Below, one piece after another: positions 26,377 to 36,300 of a DNA stretch of 59,142 bases (positions are counted from its first letter, which is position 1; each line of letters begins with the position of its first letter). Under the pieces are notes generated by a model. The model made no database searches. It was not told the origin of the DNA and saw only the letters and a program-made list of their open reading frames with translations. The translations under genes were made by a program, and so were the position numbers. Source of the DNA: JAYRWD01 sp041918255 (GTDB taxonomy: Bacteria; Patescibacteriota; Dojkabacteria; B142; WJKM01). The stretch covers positions 1 through 59,142 of the forward strand of contig JAYRWD010000034.1 of the NCBI GenBank assembly GCA_041918255.1. Direction: 5' to 3'.

Positions 26377-27030
26377 ATGAAAATACATAAATTCGATCTG
26401 TTAGTTGGATTATATGTAGCGTTGTTGTGTATGTCCGAATTTACCGGTCAAAAAACCTTTCCATTATTTGCTTTTGGACCTTTACAATTAAACGCTAGCG
26501 TCGCAATATTTCTTTTACCACTGATATTTACTATAAATGACGTTATAGTCGAAGTATATGGCAAAGAGAGAGCCAAAAGTGTTGTTAGGGTGGGATTAGC
26601 CATGATTTTCATACTTATGCTTTTTAGTATTATTGCTACTCGATTGCCACCCTCAAATCGTTTTGCCCCTGAAGAGGAAGCTTATGACATCATTATAGGA
26701 AGATCGATTAGAATTTCTGCTGCAAGCCTTTTGGCTTTTAGTTTCGCTGAATTTCTTGACGTGCTACTTTTCTCTAAATTACGTGAAAGATTAAAGGCAA
26801 AAGGTCTATGGTTTCGCAACAATCTATCTAATTTTATTTCGCAATTGGCTGACACAACTCTTTTTATGTTTTTAGCGTTTTATGCAGTGGATAAAGGCAC
26901 ATTTGAAAATATGACTTTTCTGGGAAGTCTGATTTTGCCATACTGGCTTTTAAAATGTTTTATGTCTGTAATCGAGACTCCACTTGTATACTTTGGGGTA
27001 CGTTGGCTCAAAAAAGATGAAAAGTATTAA
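26377..27030 (+). CDS. YhhQ/VUT-family queuosine precursor transporter
   Basis: A 217-residue protein with about six membrane helices. The segment FLLPLIFTINDVIVEVYGKE matches the F-P-x-x-x-x-x-x-D-x-x-x-E-x-Y-G signature of the YhhQ (VUT) family, and LSNFISQLADTTLFMFLAFY and a final helix with a VIETPLVY segment are also typical. These proteins import queuosine precursors in Escherichia coli. Substrate here is inferred. The next gene overlaps its last 14 nt. Confidence 0.85.
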   Translation: MKIHKFDLLVGLYVALLCMSEFTGQKTFPLFAFGPLQLNASVAIFLLPLIFTINDVIVEVYGKERAKSVVRVGLAMIFILMLFSIIATRLPPSNRFAPEEEAYDIIIGRSIRISAASLLAFSFAEFLDVLLFSKLRERLKAKGLWFRNNLSNFISQLADTTLFMFLAFYAVDKGTFENMTFLGSLILPYWLLKCFMSVIETPLVYFGVRWLKKDEKY

Positions 27031-27412
27031 CGACAAATATCAACAATTACAAAAGAGGCTTAATGAGTTGAAAGAGACTTTGGCTGACGATGTGCATGCT
27101 TCATTCAAGGAAGCTGAGCAGACGCAATCTTCTATAGCTTTATACGAGATAATGTTGAAACAGATGGAGGCTAACAAGGATTGCGACAGCAAAATTCACT
27201 TCGTAGTTCGGATACGTGATGGTCGCGGTGGAGAAATAATTGTACGCATTGTAGCATCAAGTCCGGACCCTAATAAATATATTTTTACAATCAATTCTCC
27301 TATCGCGCAAACATTAATGAATTCGCGAGTGGGGGATCCATTAAAGATTTGCGGAAAAAAATATATAATAGCTGAAATACAGCAGTTTGATGAAGGGCAT
27401 AATGCAAACTAG
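27017..27412 (+). CDS. Short GreA/GreB-like protein
   Basis: I start at ATG 27017 (131 residues), overlapping the transporter by 14 nt. Residues 1-55 form a charged helical hairpin (KRLNELKETLADDVHASFKE). Residues 60-131 resemble the GreA/GreB C-terminal domain: INSPIAQTLMNSRVGDPLKI followed by YIIAEIQ, matching S-P-x-x-x-A-L-x-G-x-x-x-G-D and the final strand. Gre factors enter RNA polymerase and trigger cleavage of backtracked RNA through acidic tip residues; the ADD near residue 23 could be such a tip. The hairpin is shorter than in GreA (about 75 residues), so it could also be a Gre-like regulator. Confidence 0.55.
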   Translation: MKSINDKYQQLQKRLNELKETLADDVHASFKEAEQTQSSIALYEIMLKQMEANKDCDSKIHFVVRIRDGRGGEIIVRIVASSPDPNKYIFTINSPIAQTLMNSRVGDPLKICGKKYIIAEIQQFDEGHNAN

Positions 27413-27492
27413 TGGGAAAATAATTTGTTCTAAACAGAAGATTCGATTAGAGAGAAGTACAGTTACTAATTTAACTATTATTTCCAAAGAGC

Positions 27493-28857
27493 ATGAAAGG
27501 TTCAATTTTGAGAAAACAGGATCCTGAGGTTTACGCAATATTGAAAGCAGAAGAGAAGAAACAGCAAGAAAAATTATCTATGATAGCTTCTGAAAATTTC
27601 GCATCAAGAGCTATAAGGGAAGTGGTGGGTTCTGTTTTTATGAATAAATACTCTGAGGGTTATGCAAAAGCACGCTATTATGAGGGAAATTATAATATTG
27701 ATAAATTGGAAGAGTTGACTATTGCGAGGATTAGAAAATTGTTCAAATTACCTCAGAATTGGGGTGTAAATGTGCAGGCATTATCAGGTAGCCCGGCAAA
27801 TTTAGCTGTATACATAGCCTTACTCAAACCTGGAGATAAAATGATGGGTATGTATTTACCTGATGGTGGGCATCTTTCTCATGGTTGGTCATATGATCCT
27901 CAAAGTGGTAAAAATAATTTGAATTCGGACATAATGTTCTATCCAGGCGGATCCAGAAAGGTAAATATTACTTCAAAGTTTTTTAGGGCAGTACAGTATA
28001 AAACTGATCCGAAAACTAGAAAACTAAATTATGATGAAATCGAAAGGATTGCTCAAAGGGAGAAACCACGGATAATTATTACCGGCGGGACTGCGTATCC
28101 GATGGAAGTTGACTATAAACGCATGAAAAAGATAGCAGAGAAAGTTGGTGCTTATTATATGGCAGATATCGCACATGAGGCCGGCCTTGTTGCTGCTGGT
28201 GTGAATAAATCTCCAATCGGAATTGCTGATGTTGTAACGTTTACAACACATAAGACTTTAAGATGCAATAGGGGAGCTGTAATTTTAGCTCGGGATGAAT
28301 TGATGTCGAAAATTAATAAAGCAATTATTCCTGGTCTACAAGGAGGACCACACAATCATAGTATAGCGGGGATAGCAGTCGGGCTTCGAGAAGCGATGAG
28401 TCCGAAATTTAGGAATTATGCTCAGCAAATAGTTAAAAACGCTCAAAGATTAGCCTTAGAATTGCAGCGTTATGGGTTTGATTTAGTTGCGGGCGGTACG
28501 GAAAAACATCTTATCTTGATTGATTTAACAAATAAACCGGTCTTGGGGAAAAAGTTTGCGCGAGCACTTGATTATGCTGGAATTATTGTTAATTATAATA
28601 CTATGCCCCAGGAAACTCGTCCGCCGAATGACCCAAGCGCCCTCAGGATAGGGACGCCGTGGGTTACTACAAGAGGGATGAGAGAGAAAGAAATGATAAA
28701 GATCGCGGGATGGATAGATATGGTGATGAACGAAATTGCAAAATGGGGAGAAATGGATTTCCAAACTTTTGACTTAAAGGCGAAGGAGTCAAAGGAATTA
28801 GCAAAAATTGCTTTGCAAGTTAAAAAATTATGCTCTAAGTTTCCTTTAGATATTTAG
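27493..28857 (+). CDS. glyA: Serine hydroxymethyltransferase
   Basis: GlyA converts serine and tetrahydrofolate to glycine and methylene-THF using pyridoxal phosphate. The 454-residue protein has LSMIASENFASRAIREVVGS, NKYSEGYAKARYYEGN, LSGSPANLAVYIALLKPGD, the MADIAHEAGLVAAGV segment and the PLP-lysine motif VTFTTHKTLRCNRGAVILA, then GLQGGPHNHSIAGIAVGLRE. The residues after the Lys are C-N where G-P is usual. Together with folD it supplies one-carbon units. Confidence 0.95.
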   Translation: MKGSILRKQDPEVYAILKAEEKKQQEKLSMIASENFASRAIREVVGSVFMNKYSEGYAKARYYEGNYNIDKLEELTIARIRKLFKLPQNWGVNVQALSGSPANLAVYIALLKPGDKMMGMYLPDGGHLSHGWSYDPQSGKNNLNSDIMFYPGGSRKVNITSKFFRAVQYKTDPKTRKLNYDEIERIAQREKPRIIITGGTAYPMEVDYKRMKKIAEKVGAYYMADIAHEAGLVAAGVNKSPIGIADVVTFTTHKTLRCNRGAVILARDELMSKINKAIIPGLQGGPHNHSIAGIAVGLREAMSPKFRNYAQQIVKNAQRLALELQRYGFDLVAGGTEKHLILIDLTNKPVLGKKFARALDYAGIIVNYNTMPQETRPPNDPSALRIGTPWVTTRGMREKEMIKIAGWIDMVMNEIAKWGEMDFQTFDLKAKESKELAKIALQVKKLCSKFPLDI

Positions 28858-28863
28858 GGATAA

Positions 28864-29064
28864 TTACAGACCGTGTTGCCTCCGACTCTTTGTCCAATCT
28901 GTAATGGGGGGAGAGGGGCGTACTATGTTATCAAGGTATCCGCTAGGAGGATATAGAGGTGAGGTGTACCTCCATATGAATATCATGCCAATATAAAGAA
29001 CAAACAAACAAATCCAAAGTAAGAGCATTTTCATTATTTGGTTTGATAAAGCATTGTACTTCAT
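28864..29064 (-). CDS. Small single-pass membrane protein (66 aa)
   Basis: A 66-residue ORF starting 8 nt after the DUF2085 gene on the same strand. It has one hydrophobic helix (about residues 12-30, MLLLWICLFVLYIGMIFIW) and a Pro-rich polar tail with PLYPPSGYLD. No family is recognised. The tight spacing and clean transmembrane pattern favour a real gene in the recJ operon. Its end lies 6 nt from the convergent glyA stop. Confidence 0.5.
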   Translation of the reverse strand: MKYNALSNQIMKMLLLWICLFVLYIGMIFIWRYTSPLYPPSGYLDNIVRPSPPITDWTKSRRQHGL

Positions 29065-29072
29065 ATTAAAGT

Positions 29073-29540
29073 TTATGGTTGCGCTAAGATAGAACTGATA
29101 ATCCAGCCTAGTCCGATTCCAAAGATACTACCTGTGACCATTCGCATAAGATTGGTGGATAAATATAGGATTGGGGTATTAGTATGAAACGCAATAAGTG
29201 TAAATATAGTCTGAAGTCCGCCATCAAGCAATATTGGGATTGCGAAGGTCAAAAGCCAATACCACTTTATTTCCTTAGTGAGAAATCCCATAAATACCGC
29301 AATGGAGGATATCAAAAATCCTGCCCATATAAATGTGTCCCGAACACACCAAGCACTCTGAAAATCAAATAGGTGGATACTGCGCCAATGAAATTGATGA
29401 CAGAATACCGAGTATATAGAATATATTGCATGTGCGAATTTATACCATCCGAAATGAGCCGCTACCGGAGCGGCTATAGGCAAAATATTGAGAACTACCA
29501 GGAAAAGTAACAATATGAGATATATTTTATTAGCCTTCAT
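29073..29540 (-). CDS. DUF2085 membrane protein
   Basis: A 155-residue protein with about four helices. The segment VFCHQFHWRSIHLFDFQSAW followed by CVRDTFIWAGF matches DUF2085, in which a C-H-Q...R-S and a C-x-R-D are conserved. Function is unknown; the Cys/His pattern could bind a metal or cofactor. It lies 18 nt after recJ and is probably cotranscribed with it. Confidence 0.75.
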   Translation of the reverse strand: MKANKIYLILLLFLVVLNILPIAAPVAAHFGWYKFAHAIYSIYSVFCHQFHWRSIHLFDFQSAWCVRDTFIWAGFLISSIAVFMGFLTKEIKWYWLLTFAIPILLDGGLQTIFTLIAFHTNTPILYLSTNLMRMVTGSIFGIGLGWIISSILAQP

Positions 29541-29558
29541 AGAAAATAGTTGTAATCA

Positions 29559-31277
29559 TTATTCGTGTAGATAAATATCCTTAATCAGGATTTCGACATT
29601 ATTATAATTTGGACGTTTATTAATTTGTATCTGGCCTGCTACATCAACGATTGATCCGGGCAAAATATCTCCAAATTTATTTGCCAGCCCAAAGCCTATT
29701 GCATCTATTGCTTTGCCATCCTTGGAAAGTCTTAACTTCAAATGCGTTTGATCTCTCCCAACCAGGCGTAAATCAATCACTTCTAAATTTCTGATCACAA
29801 ATTTTGGATCGGTATTGCCATATCCAAAAGGAGCGAGTTTACCTATTTCCAATACATTTTGGTAATTGATTTGTGGTAATGTAATTTCACCGGTAATCTC
29901 TAGAAAAGGTACAAGATCCTCCGAAGTTATCTGTGTATTCGCTAGTTGCAATAGTCCATCCCTGAAGTTTTCGATGTTTCTGCTAGGTAAACTAAATCCC
30001 GCAGCTTGTCTGTGTCCACCAAATTTCGAAAGTAAATGCTTAAATTGATTTAGCGCGTCGGTAATATGAAAATATCGTGGGCTACGTGCTGACCCTCGAA
30101 TCATATCACCATTATTTTGTTTTGAAGCTACTAAAATGGGTCTATTAAATCTTTCTTGCAGTTTGCCTGCGACTAGACCTAATATCCCTTCGGGCCAGTT
30201 ATCACCAATTATAAAGATACATTTATTTTCAAGCTGCTCGAGAGCTCTTGGTTCGACAAGATCTATTAACTCTTGCGTCATTTCTTGTCGTTGATGATTC
30301 AATAAATTGAGCTTTTCAGCGTATCTCTTTGCTGTATCACGATTATTAGTAGAGAATAATCTAACAGCGTCCATTGCATCTTCTATTCGACCTGCGGCGT
30401 TTAGTCTCGGACCTAAGACAAAGCCAAAGTGATAGACATCAATCGATGGTTTTATTAGTTGCGCTGTTTCGAAAAGCGATTCGAATCCTAAAGGTGGGTT
30501 TGTGTTAGCTAAAGCAAGACCCTGCTTCACGATATATCGATTCTCTTTGATCAAGGGCATAATGTCTGTTACGGTCGCTAAGGCTACGAATGGTAGAAAA
30601 ACGTTAGGGTCAAACTTTACGTTGCCAGTACGTTCTGCTAAGGCAGAAATCAGTTTCCATGCTACAGTCGTACCGCATATTTCGGTGAAATCGAATTTTG
30701 ATTTTGGGTGAAGAGGATGCAATACACCGATCAGATTGGGCATATTGTTGATTAGCTTTAACTCGTCTTCGCTCGTAGGAAAAATATGATGATCTGTAAT
30801 AATGAAGGTCAGGTTATTATATTTTTTTATTAAGTCAATATTTTTTACTCCGCAATCAACCGTGATTACAATATCTCCATCCTCAGCAGTTATCCTTTCT
30901 AATGTTTTTTCACTTAAACCATAGCCTTCTTCAAATCTATCTGGGACAATAGGAGAGACATCTGCGCCTAATTCACGATATAGGTAGCTCCATAATATTG
31001 AGGTAGCACAAATACCGTCAGCATCAAAGTCTCCATGTATGTGTATTTTTCTCCTTCGGGCTATTGCTTCAATGAGAAAATCAACAATTTGATTCATGCC
31101 TTCCAATAACCACGGAGATTGTAACTGGGTCGAATCCGGTGTAAGGAATGACTCTATGTCTTCTTGAGTCCGCAGACCAATATTCGAACACACCAGTTTG
31201 AATAGGTCTGAGTATGGACCTGGTATATTCTCTACTGCTGGCATATCTTTGATTTGCCATTTATAAATTTTAGACAT
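29559..31277 (-). CDS. recJ: Single-stranded-DNA exonuclease RecJ
   Basis: RecJ degrades single-stranded DNA 5'->3' in repair. I start at the ATG at 31277 (MSKIYKWQIKDMP, 572 residues), 22 nt after the previous stop; longer starts overlap that gene. DHH-family motifs are present: HIHGDFDADGICATSILWSY, the VITVDCGV strand, FIITDHHIFPT, and FVLGPRLNAAGRIEDAMDAV. The DHHA1 region has GSARSPRYFHITDALNQF and FGGHRQAAGFSLP, and a C-terminal OB-type domain follows. Confidence 0.94.
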   Translation of the reverse strand: MSKIYKWQIKDMPAVENIPGPYSDLFKLVCSNIGLRTQEDIESFLTPDSTQLQSPWLLEGMNQIVDFLIEAIARRRKIHIHGDFDADGICATSILWSYLYRELGADVSPIVPDRFEEGYGLSEKTLERITAEDGDIVITVDCGVKNIDLIKKYNNLTFIITDHHIFPTSEDELKLINNMPNLIGVLHPLHPKSKFDFTEICGTTVAWKLISALAERTGNVKFDPNVFLPFVALATVTDIMPLIKENRYIVKQGLALANTNPPLGFESLFETAQLIKPSIDVYHFGFVLGPRLNAAGRIEDAMDAVRLFSTNNRDTAKRYAEKLNLLNHQRQEMTQELIDLVEPRALEQLENKCIFIIGDNWPEGILGLVAGKLQERFNRPILVASKQNNGDMIRGSARSPRYFHITDALNQFKHLLSKFGGHRQAAGFSLPSRNIENFRDGLLQLANTQITSEDLVPFLEITGEITLPQINYQNVLEIGKLAPFGYGNTDPKFVIRNLEVIDLRLVGRDQTHLKLRLSKDGKAIDAIGFGLANKFGDILPGSIVDVAGQIQINKRPNYNNVEILIKDIYLHE

Positions 31278-31299
31278 ATTTTGGATGTTCGTTGGTAAA

Positions 31300-31941
31300 T
31301 TACTTTGGGAAGATAACATCCCCTGCATTTTGTTTTTCGTTGAGTGTCTTAAGGATTTGACTTTGATCTTCTGTGCTACCAATAACTCGTATTGGTTTTC
31401 TAGTTAGCATGATTGTTTGCATCAACCGTATAACTACAAGAGAAAATATGCAAGAGATAAACATACCAATGCTTAAAAGACGTATTGTGTTAGCGATGGA
31501 AAGATATTTGTATTCTTGGGTTATTGGGTATAACTCGCCTTGGGCATTGGTTTCAATTTCGGCTTTTTGGGTAACGGAGTAAATTTTGCTTGGTAGGTAT
31601 GCCTTCAGATGCAGTCTTACTGATCCTTTAATTGTGCCTGTTACCCAAGCATTTATAGAAAAATAATTTCGACCCTTCAATAATACAAACGTTTCATTAG
31701 TCAAAGAATCATCGCTGTATACCCCTTCGGGCAATTCCCACTCAAGCGAGACCCTATCGCTATAAATATTAGAGTCCACAACCGCCCTTATCTCAAAACG
31801 TAAGTTTGAAGGATTCTGTATACTACGCAGGATTGTTATATTTATATTGGGCGTTTGCGCACTAGCTTGACCTAGAATTAATGCTGCCGAAATGACAACA
31901 ATAAGGGCAATAAATGCTTTATAAATTGTATACATTTCCAA
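31300..31941 (-). CDS. Secreted/membrane-anchored protein of unknown function
   Basis: A 213-residue protein with an N-terminal signal-like helix (FIALIVVISAALILGQASAQ), an outside beta-rich domain of about 110 residues with no cysteines, and a C-terminal membrane helix (about 150-172, SIGMFISCIFSLVVIRLM) followed by a basic cytoplasmic tail. No family is recognised. It is the third gene of a tight run from the YtxG-like gene to recJ. Confidence 0.6.
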   Translation of the reverse strand: MEMYTIYKAFIALIVVISAALILGQASAQTPNINITILRSIQNPSNLRFEIRAVVDSNIYSDRVSLEWELPEGVYSDDSLTNETFVLLKGRNYFSINAWVTGTIKGSVRLHLKAYLPSKIYSVTQKAEIETNAQGELYPITQEYKYLSIANTIRLLSIGMFISCIFSLVVIRLMQTIMLTRKPIRVIGSTEDQSQILKTLNEKQNAGDVIFPK

Positions 31942-31950
31942 ACATGTTAT

Positions 31951-32262
31951 TTATTTCTCTGCATCCATTTTTTTGAGCTTTGTTTTGGTTTCATGTATTG
32001 CTTTCATGAGATCTTTTTTAGTTTTTTTTACTTTTGATTCTACCGTAGACTTCAAATTGTCAATCATTGGCCTGAGTTTTGATTTATCAAGTTCTTTTGC
32101 CTTTTGGCCAAGTGCTTCACTTTTTGAAAGAATTTTATCACGAGTGTCTTTCCCGCTTGATGGGGCGAAAAGTAGCCCAGCTAGTGCTCCCACGGTAGCA
32201 CCAACTATCGCGCCAGCAACGAAATTTACAGTCTCACCTAATGAGCTTTTTTTTTCGGACAT
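31951..32262 (-). CDS. YtxH-family protein
   Basis: A 103-residue protein with one N-terminal helix FVAGAIVGATVGALAGLLFA and then P-S-S-G-K-D-T-R, the hallmark of YtxH (gas-vesicle/stress-type) proteins. A Lys-rich coiled-coil tail follows. In Bacillus ytxG and ytxH are neighbours in a stress operon, as here. Molecular role is unknown. Confidence 0.8.
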   Translation of the reverse strand: MSEKKSSLGETVNFVAGAIVGATVGALAGLLFAPSSGKDTRDKILSKSEALGQKAKELDKSKLRPMIDNLKSTVESKVKKTKKDLMKAIHETKTKLKKMDAEK

Positions 32263-32294
32263 AATTATTAATTAACAACTAATATAGTATATTG

Positions 32295-32654
32295 TTATTT
32301 GGTTGGAATATAATCGTCCTCTTCGGTATTATCGCGAAATTGGTCACCTAGGGTCTTGAGAAATATGCTACCTGCTTTGAAAATTCTGCTGACCGTCCGG
32401 ATTGGATTTAGGACCTCGTCATTAATTTTTTCTAAAGTACTACTAACCCCTTTAACAGTTCTTCCTACATATTCGAAATCGTTTTCGATACGTGATATGA
32501 CCCCGTTAATCCGTTGAGATGTAATTTTCAATTCATCTAGGGCTTCTGTCGCGCTACCCAAAAGACGCATTAGTTGCCAGGCTATGATCAATACGGCAAA
32601 AGCTAGTGAAGCGATAAGGATATTTACAAGCAACGGATCAGCTGTTTCAAACAT
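32295..32654 (-). CDS. DUF948/YtxG-like membrane protein
   Basis: A 119-residue protein with one N-terminal helix (about residues 8-30) and a long coiled coil (ITSQRINGVISRIENDFEYV, then a V-x-x-V-S-S-T-L-E-K-I-N stretch), typical of DUF948/YtxG proteins. It precedes the YtxH gene, reproducing the Bacillus ytxG-ytxH pair. The function is not known beyond association with general stress. Confidence 0.6.
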   Translation of the reverse strand: MFETADPLLVNILIASLAFAVLIIAWQLMRLLGSATEALDELKITSQRINGVISRIENDFEYVGRTVKGVSSTLEKINDEVLNPIRTVSRIFKAGSIFLKTLGDQFRDNTEEDDYIPTK

Positions 32655-32711
32655 AGAAATTACGATTAAGAATTTATCTAATTACATGTTACCACAATTC
32701 GACAAATCAAT

Positions 32712-32739
32712 TTACTGATTTTAAACTTATGATCAGTAA
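32712..32739. repeat. Second hairpin downstream of the hibernation-factor gene
   Basis: TTACTGAT (32712-32719) and ATCAGTAA (32732-32739) are perfect inverted repeats; with a wobble pair the stem extends to about 11 bp around a 12-nt loop. It lies between the terminator hairpin and the YtxG-like gene and could be a backup terminator or protect an mRNA end. Confidence 0.4.
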
Positions 32740-32755
32740 GTTTATACAACATAAA

Positions 32756-32783
32756 AAGGAGACTTGATACATCAAGTCTCCTT
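32756..32783 (-). terminator. Strong intrinsic terminator (bidirectional shape)
   Basis: AAGGAGACTTGAT (32756-32768) pairs perfectly with ATCAAGTCTCCTT (32771-32783). Read on the minus strand the stem is followed by CTCCTTTTTATG, a good T-tract, so it ends the transcript of the hibernation-factor gene that stops at 32805. A-tracts on both sides would let it work in both directions. Confidence 0.85.
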
Positions 32784-32804
32784 AAAAACATTGATCTGGA
32801 TAAG

Positions 32805-33185
32805 TTATATAGTTCTAATGGAACTTTTTCGTTTTAGCGATATTTTTTTCTCCTTATTTTCCCGGAATCTCCTACGCAAGCTTAGCACAGATCTCTTGAT
32901 AGCTTCTTCAAGTGAGAAGCCATTTTCACTCACGTGCAGATAACTTTTCGGCGTGTGTAATATCAAAGCGACTTTAAACTGCTTAGTATGAGGTAAGAAT
33001 TGGAAATTAAATTCAAGCCTAATGGAAGATTGTTCAAGTGGTTTGAGAATACGATCGATTTTGGAACTATTCTTGTAAATAATTTGCTGTATATGCTCTG
33101 TATAATTGTTATTAACGGAAATTTCGTCCCCAAATTTGAACAAATTGCCCCAGTGGATAGATGTCTGCATGTAGGCTTTGAGCAA
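32805..33185 (-). CDS. Ribosome hibernation promoting factor-like (S30EA family)
   Basis: A 126-residue protein. The second half, TKQFKVALILHTPKSYLHVS followed by ENGFSLEEAIKRSVLSLRRR, matches the HPF/RaiA/YfiA fold (strand, hairpin, then a basic helix), which binds the decoding centre of idle ribosomes. The N-terminal third is divergent. The frame begins at TTG 33185, 6 nt after TATATT; an ATG at 33170 is the alternative. The gene stands alone, with its own terminator at 32756-32783. Confidence 0.65.
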   Translation of the reverse strand: MLKAYMQTSIHWGNLFKFGDEISVNNNYTEHIQQIIYKNSSKIDRILKPLEQSSIRLEFNFQFLPHTKQFKVALILHTPKSYLHVSENGFSLEEAIKRSVLSLRRRFRENKEKKISLKRKSSIRTI

Positions 33186-33191
33186 TAAAGT

Positions 33192-33197
33192 AATATA
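33192..33197 (-). promoter_or_regulatory. -10 box directly before the hibernation-factor gene
   Basis: On the minus strand TATATT lies 6 nt before the TTG at 33185, consistent with a leaderless transcript starting at TTG. No convincing -35 element is visible. If the true start is the ATG at 33170, the leader would be about 15 nt. Confidence 0.35.
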
Positions 33198-33303
33198 GTG
33201 TGAAATTACACCAGATAATAGTAGGCCTACATATTATTTAACATAAGTATACCTCAAGTATCACAAAACACAAAACGGAATTTCTAAGTGGACGAAGTGA
33301 TGC

Positions 33304-36300
33304 TTATTTAAGGAGTTGTTTGTTTATGTAAGCTGCCAATGTTCCGTCAAAGAGAAGTTTATAAGCTGACGGCAATACCAGTAATACAAGCACACCCGAA
33401 ACCGTCAAACCGGCTATGACAGCGCCTCCTAGACCTCTCCAAATTGGATCTGCTATGGTAATAGGAATGAGACCGATAATGGAATCTAAGGTAGTAAAGA
33501 GTATAGGTCCTAATCTTGATACACAGGCGTCAACTATACCTTCAGTGTAATCAAGACCTATAAAATGGTTTTGTTGGATCTTTTCCATGAGCAATATTCC
33601 ATTGTATACCACAATTCCGAACAGTGACAAAATACCAATTAGAGAGGGGAAGGAAAGTGGAATTTGAAAGATTGCGAAGTTTACAAATACCCCAGAAATA
33701 GCAAGGGGTATAACTACTAAAGCGAGCAACCCTTTCGAAAAGGAATTAAGTTCGAGAACCATTGTCGCAAATACTAATAAAAAGGCTAGACCCATCTGCG
33801 TAAGAATTTCTGTTGTAGCCTTTTGGTTTTCTTCATTTTCGCCACCTACTGTCCAACTGTAACCGGGTTCGAGTCTAACCTTTTCGAATTCTGATTTTAA
33901 CTCGCTGTAAAGCTCGGTGCTGCTGATATCCTGAGAAGCTGCAGTTAGTCTGACAACTCTTTGTTGGTTCTGTCTTTGAATGATTGATGGACTAGGCAAT
34001 AATTCGATTTGGGCAATTTCATTTAAGTTATAATTCCCTAAATACGATGGAAGTATAATATTTTGAATTTCATCAAGGGTTAAATCGGATGGGCTTTCAA
34101 GCCTTATCGTCGTCGAATCAGTCTGCCATTCAGTATTAATCGTCCCTAAATCGGTGCCCGACAAAAAAGTTCGCAACCAGGATCCTACCTCAATTGCACT
34201 CAGACCTCGGGTGGCTAATTCATATTGATCAAGTCGCACTGTTAGTTGTCCTGTAGAACTTGACGTAGAACTCTCAACATTTGAACTATTAGGATTTGCA
34301 ACGATGATAGATTTAAATTCATTCGAAAGTCTTTCTAGTACCTGTAAATCTTCTCCAAAGATATTAACTTGGATATCCGAACCCGCCGGGGGTCCGCCTC
34401 CTCCAACTATTAGAACGTCAGATGTTAGATCGAATTTTGAAAGGATATTGTCCTTTATTTGTTTGGCGAATGCGGGGTCTGGTACTTTCCTATCAGGAAG
34501 CATTTTGATGCTCAGATATCCATAATTAGTCTGTGAAATATAACTTTGGTTGCTACTTTGATTCAAGCCCGAAAAACCAATGATATCAGAAACCTCATGT
34601 AATGGAGCTATTTCTTTGGCAATACTTTTAAGTCTGTCTGATATTTGTGAAGTAGTCCATCCACTCGGGCCCTTAATATTTATTAATATTTGTTCGGCCT
34701 GTTTACTTGGAAAGAATTCAGTCTTCACTATCCCAAACGCTAGCAGTGAGAAACTAAAACTGACGAAAATAATCGTGAGAACTATTACATACAAGCTTCG
34801 TCTTTTACTAAATAATATGCTAGATAGATATTTGGCATATTTGGTTTTGATCGTAGATAAATTAATAAATCCTTCATCCCATATTTTAGATGCCATTTTT
34901 TTTACCATTAAGGCATAGTAGTTCGATTTAAATATTCCGTTTAACCAACCCCTTTTTCTGTAAGCTTGGATGAATACAAATGTAACTAAAAGATGCACAA
35001 GTATTTTGAAAATGAAGGCCGTCGTTTGTATTAGGTTAGGCTCGGTCGAGAGGAAGGCAAAGGTGGGAGATAAAAATAATCTCGTAATGAAATAGTAAAG
35101 TAGTGATAGACCGAGAATAATTTTGGCAAATAATTTGACCCTATTTGGCATCGGATATTCAATTAAGACCTGTACAGGTAAGTTGATGAAAACTGCTATG
35201 AAAGTTGAAGTAATTAATGCAGTTATGACAACAACTGGTATTGATTGAATGAATTCACCAATAATTCCGGTTGTCATAAGCAGTGGTAAAAAGGCCCAAA
35301 CAGCTGTGATGGTTGTTGTCCATATCGGCACTTTGAAATCTTTGAAAACAGCTAGCCCTACCTCAGTAGGATTTTTGAATCTTCCACTTGCCTTGTACAT
35401 CGAGTAGGCTGAAACTATAACAATAGCGTCATCCACTAGCATGCCAAGAGCTAGAATTAGTGAAAATACGGTTAGGAAATTTAAGGTGAGTCCAGCAAGC
35501 TGCATTGCGTACAAAGTGAGCAAAAAGGTTAGGGGAATTGATAACGAAGCAACTAAGGCCTGTCTGATCCCTAGAAAAGCCAAAATAACCAAAAAAACTA
35601 ACCCAACAGTAGAGATAAAGCTTGAGTCTAGTTCATCAAATTGTTTATTAATTTCTTTTCCTATATTTGTAATTTCTGAGTAAGTGATATTAGGGTTATC
35701 TTTTAGAAAATTTTGTACCTCTTTTGTAATTGCTGCGTCTGAGTCTTTAATTTTGATACCTTGCGGTTTGAAAACTGAAAGTTCGATGGCATTTTTACTA
35801 TTCCCTGATTTGTCAAAAAATTCTACCTTTGTGTACGGTTCATCTGTAAAAAAGAAAATATTAAAAATATCCCCCAATCCTATTGTTTCGCCTGACAGGG
35901 ATATTGGGAATCGCCTAAGCTCTTCTATGGTATCGACTTCGTTATCAAGCGTAACTTGGTATTCTATATCAGAAACCTTGATAATTCCGGCCGGTAGACT
36001 AATATTATTCGAATCGAATAACTGGGTTATGTAAGAGGGTTTAAGATTGAAATTTTGGAGTTTGTCCGGGGATAGTTCGATTCGAATAATCTCCTGTGCA
36101 TTTCCTCTTATGTTTACGCTGCTGACAAACGGTAAATTTTCTAATTGCGTTTTAAGTTTTACTGCTTGTATGCTAAGTTCGTTTATAGGGGAATTGCTGT
36201 ATAAGGCGAAATCGCGTATCGGAATTTGATCAAAATCTAGTTTCTCGGCAATGGGAATTTTAGCCTCATTTGGTAGTCTGATGCTATCTATTTTGGCTTT

